A stretch of DNA of 64,000 bases from CALMBW01 sp963779645 (GTDB lineage Bacteria; Actinomycetota; CADDZG01; WHSQ01): NCBI GenBank assembly GCA_963779645.1, contig CAVZYX010000005.1, positions 2,170,001-2,234,000 of the forward strand, in the 5' to 3' direction. Positions 51,584-60,117 of the stretch are shown here, one piece after another. Numbering within the stretch: the stretch's first letter is position 1; the number at the start of each line of letters is the position of its first letter. A program made the position numbers and the translations under genes. A model generated the notes under the pieces. That model was given only the letters and a program-made list of their open reading frames with translations, did no database searches and had not been told where the DNA came from.

Positions 51584-51735
51584 AGCATCGGCTCGTGCGT
51601 CGTTTCCACGTCGTCGCTGCCACAACTGGGGCAACGGACCTCCTCATCGGTTTTATTGGACGTAGGAAAAGTATCTCCGCACGACACACAACGAAGGACG
51701 ACGAGGTCCGGGCCTTCGCTAATCGGTACCTCCAA
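51580..51735 (-). CDS. 51-residue zinc-ribbon protein
   Basis: On the minus strand a short frame reads ...PDLVVLRCVSCGDTF, then TDEEVRCPSCGSDDVET and ends at TGA 51580. The two CxxC pairs spaced about 17 residues apart form a treble-clef or FmdB-like zinc ribbon. The only start giving the frame a codon is TTG at 51735, inside the hspR end (17-base overlap); an ATT following GGAGG is another possibility. The stop overlaps the dehydrogenase start, so the frame is held between two coupled genes, which supports its reality. Confidence 0.6.
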   Translation of the reverse strand: MEVPISEGPDLVVLRCVSCGDTFPTSNKTDEEVRCPSCGSDDVETTHEPML

Positions 51736-52180
51736 CCGGTGGAGCCGGGAATGTCCGGCGGGTTGTTGCCTGGTCGATCACATCCGTTTTCATCGCCCTG
51801 CGGATCCTGCGCACGTCGCTGAAACGCACCAGGGAAGCCGCACCCTTCGCGTCCACGGCTTGCTGAAGTTGGTCTTCCACGACATTCAGTTGGTGCATCG
51901 CTCTGTCGTAACGGCGTTTGGAAGTCTCGAGCTCATGCTCTAGCTCCAGCACACGCATCACACCGGCGAGGTTGATCCCCTCATTGGTGAGTTCTTGTAT
52001 CCGTCTTAGAAGGTTGATGTCGTGCTCGGAATATCGCCGGCTGTTACCCGACGTCCGCTTTGGAGCGACGAGGCCCTTGCGTTCGTAGACGCGGAGGGTC
52101 TGAGGGTGAACCCCGGTCAGCTCTGCGGCGATCGAGATCACATAGATCGGTTGTTCCGGATCGATCTCTCTTCGTGACAT
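51719..52180 (-). CDS. hspR: MerR-family heat-shock repressor HspR
   Basis: The 153-residue MerR-type protein has the helix-turn-helix YVISIAAELTGVHPQTLRVY followed by ERKGLVAPKRTSGNSRRYSE (about 13-52) and a coiled-coil (LELEHELETSKRRYDRAMHQ). As the last gene of dnaK-grpE-dnaJ-hspR it is the family's repressor, using DnaK as co-repressor. It normally binds HAIR sites (CTTGAGT-N7-ACTCAAG); I find no clear one upstream of dnaK here. Confidence 0.9.
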   Translation of the reverse strand: MSRREIDPEQPIYVISIAAELTGVHPQTLRVYERKGLVAPKRTSGNSRRYSEHDINLLRRIQELTNEGINLAGVMRVLELEHELETSKRRYDRAMHQLNVVEDQLQQAVDAKGAASLVRFSDVRRIRRAMKTDVIDQATTRRTFPAPPVGGTD

Positions 52181-52192
52181 TCCAAGTGCTCC

Positions 52193-53117
52193 TTAGGACG
52201 CTTCCACTCGCTTCATGTGAGCCTCGAAGTGACTCCTCGGCGATTCTTGGTGCTCCTCGGCGAAGGATTCCAGCAATTGCTTCTCGCGCCTCGTTAGTTT
52301 CTGCGGAACCTGGACCTCGACTCTTGCGAACAGATCTCCTGTGCCACCTTTGGGACGCGGCGCGCCTCGTCCTTTGACGCGAAGCGTCTTTCCGTTTGGG
52401 GTTCCTGCAGGGACCTTGACAACAACTGGCTCGCCTAGCGTCGGCACCTCGATCTTCGCCCCAAGAGCTGCCTCAGTGAAACTGAGAGGAAGTTTGACCG
52501 TTAGATCTCCGTTCTTCCCCAATTCGAAGACAGGATGCGGCTCGACGTTGACTCGGACGTATAGGTCTCCATTAGGGCCTCCGTCGGTTCCCGCACCGCC
52601 CTTGCCGGGCACACGGATGCGGCCTCCTTGGCCCATACCGGCAGGGATCCGGACCTTGGTGCCGTCGGCAAGCCCCACCATGGTTCCCTGCATCGCGTCG
52701 TCGAAGCTCAAGGTCGTCTGCGTTTCTGCGTCGTGTCCCTTGCGGGGGCCTTGCGGTCGGAAACCGAACAGATCTTCGAACGCTGCACCTCCGGCTCCAC
52801 CGCCGAAGAGATCCCCGATGTTGACACGGACGCCCCCACCGCGATCCGGCCCGAACCCGTAGACGCGTTCGCCGCCGGCTTCGACGAACGAACGCATCTG
52901 GTCATACTCACGCCTCTTCGTGTCGTTGCTCAGTACCGCGTGGGCTTCGGATATCTCTTTGAAGCGCGACTCCGCCTTCGGGTCGTCCGGGTTCGCGTCG
53001 GGGTGATGCTCCTGCCGCGAGCTTCCGGTACGCCTTGCGTATGTCGTCCTTCGACGCGGTCTTGGCTACACCGAGGACGCGGTAGTAGTCCTTGTCCATG
53101 TAGTCGCGCTGCGACAT
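52193..53117 (-). pseudogene. dnaJ: DnaJ/CbpA-type co-chaperone, frameshifted in the J domain
   Basis: ATG at 53117 (GAGGAG five bases before) starts the J domain: DYYRVLGVAKTASKDDIRKA and YRKLA. One extra base near 53015 breaks the frame; the next frame resumes with EHHPDANPDDPKAESRFKEI, including the HPD triplet that stimulates DnaK. It then goes straight to the substrate-binding C-terminal domains (TKVRIPAGMGQGGRIRVPGK, VKVPAGTPNGKTLRVKGRGA). No CxxCxGxG zinc repeats are present, so this is the CbpA-like layout of about 308 residues. The break probably reflects a sequencing error, since the gene is in an intact operon. Confidence 0.85.
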
Positions 53118-53119
53118 AT

Positions 53120-53685
53120 TTACTCCTCGTTACCGGCGGGCAGAGCCACAACAACTTCTGGAGCGCGGACTAAATGGTCCTTGAATCGGTAACCCTGGCG
53201 GTGAACCTGCTTGACCGTTTCGAACTCCACTGAAGCATCGGGAACAGTCGTCAATGCATGATGCAGGTTCGGGTCGAAAGGAGATCCTTCGTGAACCTCG
53301 ATCTCTTGCAACCCTTCGGCAGCTAGTACCTCGAGCAGTTCCTTGAATGCGATCTGAACACCGTCGCTGGCCTCGCCATGCTCGATCGCTAACCGGAAAT
53401 GATCGAGAACGGGCAACAGGTTCTTGGCCAGATCCTTGGTCGCGTATTGCACGGCTTCGGTCTGACGTTTCTGAGCCTGCTTTCGGAAGTTGTCGAGGTC
53501 GGCTACAGCTCGGAGGTGAAGGTCCCGGTAGTCCGGCCCCTCGACCTCCTGCTGTCGCGCCCCTGCCGGCCTTTGCTCCTCGTCCGAGGTCTCCTCCATA
53601 AGCACCTGGTTATCGGTGTTCGCCGAAGAAACACCGGGAGTCTCGTTCGCGACCTTCTGGGCCGCGCCGGAGTGCTCTTTGGTCA

Positions 53686-53686
<1 letters not shown>
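53120..53686 (-). CDS. grpE: Nucleotide exchange factor GrpE
   Basis: GrpE speeds ADP release from DnaK. The 188-residue protein has an acidic N-terminus, the long helix (DLHLRAVADLDNFRKQAQKR, about 55-74) and the C-terminal beta wing (QEIEVHEGSPFDPNLHHALT, then GYRFKDHLVRAPEVVVA). The ATG overlaps the dnaK stop by one base; dnaJ follows three bases after its stop. Confidence 0.93.
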
Positions 53687-55527
<1,841 letters not shown>

Positions 55528-55565
55528 TGAATCCTCCTAGAGTCAAACTACTTATTGCCCAAGCC

Positions 55566-55594
55566 ACTATAAGACCTAAGCGCAATACCATCAA
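55566..55594 (-). promoter_or_regulatory. Promoter of the dnaK operon
   Basis: On the minus strand TTGATG (55594-55589) and TATAGT (55571-55566) are separated by 17 bases, about 39 bases upstream of the dnaK ATG. CTAGAGT and ACTCTAG half-sites flank it (55594-55600 and 55537-55543); they resemble variants of HspR half-sites but are about 50 bases apart instead of 7. Confidence 0.65.
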
Positions 55595-55624
55595 CTCTAG
55601 ACGACTATCCCCCATTCCCAGGGG

Positions 55625-55925
55625 CCGTGGCGGAGATTTCGCTGCAGTCCTCCGGGCTCCCCGCTCGCTACGCTCGCTCATCGCTGCGGCCTTCGGCCTG
55701 GCTCCAGTCGCCGCTCCGGACAGCCCCGAAATCTCCTAAAGTTTGCGCGGGCCCAGAACCGAAGTTCATCGCCAGTTGAAGGGGGCTCGGAGACGGCCTG
55801 GAGGGCGACTGGATGCAAGACCCGCAGGCAAGCTGCGGGTCTTGAGGATGAGCGCAGCGGGGAGACCCGGAGGGCCGGCTTCGAGCCCCCGCCACGGACG
55901 GACAGCTCCGAAATCTCCGCCACGG
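55625..55925 (-). mobile_element. MITE-like structured element, copy B, with 17-bp terminal inverted repeats
   Basis: The 301-bp block is bounded by CCGTGGCGGAGATTTCG (55625-55641) and its exact reverse complement (55909-55925). The interior is the reverse complement of copy A at 31487-31760 and includes the 11-bp hairpin, with the central loop inverted relative to copy A. No protein-coding frame is conserved. It lies between the dnaK promoter and the histidine kinase gene. Whether it moves by a transposase in trans or is a structured RNA repeat is unknown. The rest of 55601-55952 holds nothing else I can support. Confidence 0.75.
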
Positions 55926-55952
55926 TTTCTTGTTGCCGCCCCGGGCGCGGTG

Positions 55953-57989
55953 CTAGGCGGGGAGGTCGGCGGCGGAGGTTGGGGGGCCGGGGGCCGTGGC
56001 GATCTTTGGTGCCGGGGGCAGTTTGGGGACCCAGAGACTGAAGGTTGAACCGGTCGAGTCGGACTTCTCGAGCCAGATGCGTCCGCCGAGAGATTCGGCG
56101 AGACGACGACAGAGATAGAGGCCCAGTCCGGTGCCTCCGACCTTCCTCGTTGAGGATTGGTCGACCTGATAGAAGCGATCGAAGATCTTCTCGTGTTCGA
56201 CGGAAGGGATGCCTTCTCCCTGGTCGGCGACGGTGACGGTGACGCCCTCGCCTTCTTGTTCGCAGCGAACCTCGACCTGGGTTCCATCAGGGGTGTATTT
56301 GCACGCGTTGTCGACAAGGTTCGTGATGATCTGGTGGATCTTGCCTTCGTCGCTGTCGATCGTGGGGAGACCCGACGCCAGCTCCGTGACGAGATCGTGA
56401 GACACCTTCCGGTCGCGAAGCTCGACGAGCACACGTTCGATAACTTGATCGATGTGCACCGGGGTCCACATCGGCGCGATCTCGTCAGCATCCAGTCGAG
56501 CAACCACGAGGAGGTCTTCGATCAACATGCGTAAACGCTCACTTTGGCGATCCACTGCCTCGAGGAACGACACCTGCTGGTCATGGTCGAAGTCCCTCAT
56601 CTCCGGCCGCAGAAGAGTCTTGACGTAGCCCTGGATCGAGGTAAGTGGCGTGCGGAGCTCATGCGAGACCGCTGCGACGAAGTCGTCCTTCAGACGGTTC
56701 ATCTCAGTCAAGTGAGCCAGCGAATCTCTCAGACGGTCAACGAGTCGCGCGTTCTCCAGAGAAACGGTGGCGTGGTTGGCCAGCGTTTCGAAGAGCTTGA
56801 GATCCTCAGAGTCGAAGGTGCTGACCTCGCCGAGGCGGTCCCCCACTAGAACGGTCCCGATAACGCCTTCTCGACCGAACAACGGTGCGACCATCGCGTC
56901 CTTGAAAACATTGCGCGCTGCGAAGTCGACGCGGAGTCTGTCGTTCTGGATCGGCCGGGGGATCAAGACTGCCTGCCCCTCAGAAGCCACACGAGCCCAG
57001 ACCCCTTCTTTCGGGTTCATCTCTACGTGTTCCATGATCGCCACGTGGTCCCCTGGTCCCACCACGGTTCGCAGGCCGACTTGCTCTTCCTCTTCCGAGA
57101 ACAATGTCAGTTGCGCTGTCTCGGCACGGAACATCTCTCGGGCCTGCTTCAAAAGAGTAAGGACCGCTTGCTCGGACGAGTGGGATCGCTGCACCGTTCG
57201 TGAGGACTCGTACAAGAGCTCGATGCCTTCACGCTTTTCCCGCTGGCCGATGTATGCACGGTAGGAAACGAATAGGAGTCCAGTCGGAACCGCCAGCAGC
57301 CACGACGCCGCTGGATCGCGCCACAAGATCTCAACGGCCAGCAGGGCCAAGCTGGTGTTCGTCAACATGACGACGTACCCGTAACCGAGCCCCTGAAGGA
57401 CCGTACGGATCTTTAGGTTCCCACCAGACAGGGAGATCGCGATCGCGACCATGGCGGTTCCCACGCTCGCCACCATCGTCGTGCAGACGACGACCACGAG
57501 CCAACCCATCGGTCCCGTGGGCGCCGAACTATCTATAAGCCAGTGGAACAGGATCGCAGCGACTCCTGCTTCGAAGCAGTAGTGGCTAACGTTGAACACA
57601 GCCTTGATGAGTGATTGCCTGCGACCGACGGCGAGCGCGATGAACGACCCGATGAACTGCCCGATAACCAGATCGCTGGGGGCCGCGAAGAAAAGCGCCA
57701 GAACCAGTGCGATCTCGGCCAGCGAGTAGGTGTACGCGTCGCGTCGAAACTGCAGGTGAACGACTAGGGTCTCGCCGAGGAAGAAGAGGATGGCGACGCC
57801 CCACATCGGGAACTTGATCGGAGCTATTGCGATCGGCTCCATCTTCCCCACCAAGAAGAAGTACAGGGCCGCGGCTCCGAGTCCGAGACACGCGTTGAAA
57901 GCCCAGACCCGAGTCGACCCCGTGATCCGGTGCTTCATACGCTTGATGGCCGTCCCTGTGATCGGGGCAGCCCCAGCTTCACCCGTCAT
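55953..57989 (-). CDS. Membrane sensor histidine kinase with GAF domain
   Basis: The 678-residue protein has about eight N-terminal helices (residues 28-265), a GAF domain (about 285-430, FRAETAQLTLFSEEEEQVGL), and the kinase core: H-box VSHELRTPLTSIQGY (about 452-466; His phosphoacceptor), N-box NLVDNACKYTPDG, G1 DQGEGIP, F-box FDRFYQVDQ and G2 GGTGLGLYL. The C-terminus is Pro/Ala-rich. No response regulator is adjacent, so it is an orphan kinase. It follows the subtilase at 58068-59876 on the same strand, separated by a likely terminator. Confidence 0.88.
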   Translation of the reverse strand: MTGEAGAAPITGTAIKRMKHRITGSTRVWAFNACLGLGAAALYFFLVGKMEPIAIAPIKFPMWGVAILFFLGETLVVHLQFRRDAYTYSLAEIALVLALFFAAPSDLVIGQFIGSFIALAVGRRQSLIKAVFNVSHYCFEAGVAAILFHWLIDSSAPTGPMGWLVVVVCTTMVASVGTAMVAIAISLSGGNLKIRTVLQGLGYGYVVMLTNTSLALLAVEILWRDPAASWLLAVPTGLLFVSYRAYIGQREKREGIELLYESSRTVQRSHSSEQAVLTLLKQAREMFRAETAQLTLFSEEEEQVGLRTVVGPGDHVAIMEHVEMNPKEGVWARVASEGQAVLIPRPIQNDRLRVDFAARNVFKDAMVAPLFGREGVIGTVLVGDRLGEVSTFDSEDLKLFETLANHATVSLENARLVDRLRDSLAHLTEMNRLKDDFVAAVSHELRTPLTSIQGYVKTLLRPEMRDFDHDQQVSFLEAVDRQSERLRMLIEDLLVVARLDADEIAPMWTPVHIDQVIERVLVELRDRKVSHDLVTELASGLPTIDSDEGKIHQIITNLVDNACKYTPDGTQVEVRCEQEGEGVTVTVADQGEGIPSVEHEKIFDRFYQVDQSSTRKVGGTGLGLYLCRRLAESLGGRIWLEKSDSTGSTFSLWVPKLPPAPKIATAPGPPTSAADLPA

Positions 57990-58021
57990 GTTCTTGACTT
58001 CGGCCCCATCTAGGCGCTCCT

Positions 58022-58053
58022 TAAGCGCAAAGGCGGAGGCTTTCGCCCCCGCC
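58022..58053 (-). terminator. Candidate terminator after the first WSGVG subtilase
   Basis: On the minus strand GGCGGGGGC, GAAA loop, GCCTCCGCC (58053-58032) forms a 9-bp stem with one G-U pair, followed by TTTGCGCTTAA. The U-tract is short. It lies 15 bases past the stop codon. Confidence 0.55.
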
Positions 58054-58067
58054 CGCTCTGCTTAGAT

Positions 58068-59876
58068 CTAACTCCAGCCCACTCCACTCCAGCCGACGCC
58101 CGACCAACCGACGCCCGACCAGCCGACGCCCGACCAACCGACGCCCGACCAGCCCACTCCGGACCAGCCCACTCCGGACCAGCCCACTCCGGACCAGCCG
58201 ACTCCCGACCAGCCGACGCCCGACCAGCCGACGCCCGACCAGCCCACTCCGGACCAGCCGACGCCCGACCAGCCCACTCCGGACCAGCCCACTCCGGACC
58301 AACCCACTCCGGACCAGCCCACTCCGGACCAACCCACTCCGGACCAACCGACGCCACTCCAGCCGACGCCCGACCAACCCACTCCGGACCAGTCGTTCCC
58401 GAAGATGTCCTTCTCGCCGGTCAACACGTTGCCGTCGGGGTCTTGCACGTGCAGCGATCCGCGGGCCAACTCGAGGGAACCACTTCCATCAGAAGGCGTG
58501 AAGTTCTGGGTCGATTGCGCCGCGGTCGGCACGGGAGCGCGAGCGGCGTCTCGGAGATCGAGAAGCCCGGCACCTTGTGCTTGGGGATCGGCATTCGAAA
58601 GGACGGCCGCGGTGCTCTTCATCAGGTACTTCACCTGATCCGGTGTCAAGTTCGGACGATGGGACAGGAGTAGGGCCGCGCCTCCCGACGCTGCGGCCGC
58701 GGCTTGCGAGGTCCCGGTTCCTTTGAAGTATCGCTGGGCCACGGTCGCTGTGGATCCGAACATCTGATCGATGTGCGAGCCAGGAACCCTGAGGCTGAGG
58801 ATCGACTTACCCGGCGCCACGAAGTCTGGGTTGCGATTGCCATCGCCTCGCTCGGAGAACTCGGGAACCGTGTCGTCACTGAGTCTCAACGTTCCTTGGG
58901 AGTCGCTTGCACCGACCGCGATGATGAATGGGTCGTAGGCCGGGTTGTTGAGCTTGTTGGTCCCGAACCCACCGTTACCTGCTGCGGCCACAACGACGAT
59001 CCCGCTCCGCCACGCGACCTCAGCGGCGTAAGCGAGTGGGTCGATCGTGTAGAGCTGCGTACCGTCGGTTCCGAAAGACAGGTTCAGAACCCGGATATTC
59101 AGACCGTTGGCGTTGCGGTGGCTGACCACGTAGTCGATCCCTGCGATGACCTGAGATACGTCGGTCGCACCGGTAGCGTTACCCACCTTGACGTTGACGA
59201 TCCCGGCATCGGGAGCGATCCCCAGGAAGTCGGTTACGTTGAAGGGATCAACCCTCGAGCCCTGGTCCTTGCCAGCGATGATCCCGGCCATGTGCGTTCC
59301 GTGGCCGTTGGTGTCGAAGAAACGGAGGTTCTCAGCCCCCTGCTCGAACGAGATATCTGTTCCGAGTTTGATCTTGTTGGGAGCATCGAGTCCTTGAACG
59401 GGGCTCACACCGGTATCGATAACGGCCACATCAACACCTTGTCCGGTGTAACCATAGGCCCAAAGATGCCGAGCCTTGATCGCGTTCGCGGTGTTGAGCA
59501 TCGAACCTGGGTTCAGAACATTGCGAACACCGTCCTCGAACTTGCCGAGCATCTTGATCGGACGGTTGGGGGTAACCGAAGTGATCAGATCCGACGATTC
59601 GAGCGCTGCGAGGTTGCGACGCGGGATCTGCGCGGAGAAGCCGTTGATGATGCCGAGTTCGAGTTCTACCGAGCCGCCGAGTTCCTCAACAAGTTGCTCA
59701 GGCGCGGAGCCCATGCCGGGGAGCTCCCTCACGATCACGGAGATCATCTGCTCGCCCGCTGAAGGGATCGTCGGAGATGCGTACGAGAAAGAGACTCCCA
59801 GAAGAAGTCCCGTAAGCATCGCAACGAGCCATCTCTTCTTTGAGTCTTCCCAACTGACTCCGTATGCGATCCCCAT
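58068..59876 (-). CDS. Secreted S8 (subtilisin) peptidase with WSGVG-repeat tail, paralogue 1
   Basis: The 602-residue protein begins MGIAYGVSWEDSKK, then a signal helix (WLVAMLTGLLLGVSFSYA), an I9-like propeptide (SVIVRELPGMGSAPEQLVEE) and an S8 catalytic domain. The triad is Asp in VAVIDTGVSP (about 175), His in NGHGTHMAGI (about 212) and Ser in GTGTSQAAAAASG (about 412); the oxyanion Asn is in AAAGNGGFG. After GEKDIFGND the protein ends in 21 copies of WSGVG plus WS. ATG at 59876 has GGGGGA upstream. Active extracellular protease expected; the role of the tail is unknown. The tandem paralogue lies upstream. Confidence 0.88.
   Translation of the reverse strand: MGIAYGVSWEDSKKRWLVAMLTGLLLGVSFSYASPTIPSAGEQMISVIVRELPGMGSAPEQLVEELGGSVELELGIINGFSAQIPRRNLAALESSDLITSVTPNRPIKMLGKFEDGVRNVLNPGSMLNTANAIKARHLWAYGYTGQGVDVAVIDTGVSPVQGLDAPNKIKLGTDISFEQGAENLRFFDTNGHGTHMAGIIAGKDQGSRVDPFNVTDFLGIAPDAGIVNVKVGNATGATDVSQVIAGIDYVVSHRNANGLNIRVLNLSFGTDGTQLYTIDPLAYAAEVAWRSGIVVVAAAGNGGFGTNKLNNPAYDPFIIAVGASDSQGTLRLSDDTVPEFSERGDGNRNPDFVAPGKSILSLRVPGSHIDQMFGSTATVAQRYFKGTGTSQAAAAASGGAALLLSHRPNLTPDQVKYLMKSTAAVLSNADPQAQGAGLLDLRDAARAPVPTAAQSTQNFTPSDGSGSLELARGSLHVQDPDGNVLTGEKDIFGNDWSGVGWSGVGWSGVGWSGVGWSGVGWSGVGWSGVGWSGVGWSGVGWSGVGWSGVGWSGVGWSGVGWSGVGWSGVGWSGVGWSGVGWSGVGWSGVGWSGVGWSGVGWS
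58071..58391 (-). repeat. 15-bp tandem repeat array encoding (WSGVG)21-WS
   Basis: 321 bases of 15-bp units. Each unit encodes W-S-G-V-G, but in several codon versions: TGGTCGGGCGTCGG-, TGGTCCGGAGTGGG-, TGGAGTGGCGTCGG- and two hybrids. The order is an irregular mosaic of the first two types with one copy of the third. Amino-acid identity is perfect despite synonymous differences, which points to selection on the peptide. Confidence 0.92.
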
Positions 59877-59965
59877 CGGTCCCCCTATGTCTGGCTCATC
59901 GGTGGTGGCAGAAACAGAACTCCGCACCTTGAAGGTCGGCACCGACGTCTGGTCACTTGAGTAGT

Positions 59966-59973
59966 CCGAACGG
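59966..59973 (-). promoter_or_regulatory. Conserved upstream motif of subtilase 1
   Basis: CCGTTCGG (in the context TAGCCCGTTCGGACTA on the minus strand) lies 90 bases upstream of the ATG at 59876. Nearly the same text (GACCCGTTCGGGCTA) lies 87 bases upstream of the paralogue's ATG. The matching position suggests a shared operator or promoter part; the regulator is unknown. Confidence 0.45.
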
Positions 59974-60050
59974 GCTATTTCTCATACCTTGGACGCAGCC
60001 TCACCGACCAAGGTCGGGGCCATATCTACGTAAAGTTCGCATCCATCTAC

Positions 60051-60087
60051 AAAAGAAAGAGGCGGGAGCCATTGCGACTCCCGCCTC
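60051..60087 (-). terminator. Rho-independent terminator after the second WSGVG subtilase
   Basis: GAGGCGGGAG (60087-60078 on the minus strand) pairs perfectly with CTCCCGCCTC (60068-60059) around a 9-base loop, followed by TTTCTTTT (60058-60051). It lies about 30 bases past the stop codon and separates the two subtilase genes. Confidence 0.85.
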
Positions 60088-60117
60088 ATGCTCGTTCTGC
60101 ATTAGTGGATCGGTGGC

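Noticed and set aside
55537..55600. HspR (HAIR) operator at the dnaK promoter
   Set aside because: CTAGAGT and ACTCTAG halves occur but about 50 bases apart; HAIR needs a 7-base gap. No CIRCE element either.
58010..58377. Other minus-strand repeat frames (GPEWAGRASAG, VRSGLVGRRL)
   Set aside because: Frame shadows of the WSGVG array without a start region or conserved neighbour sequence.
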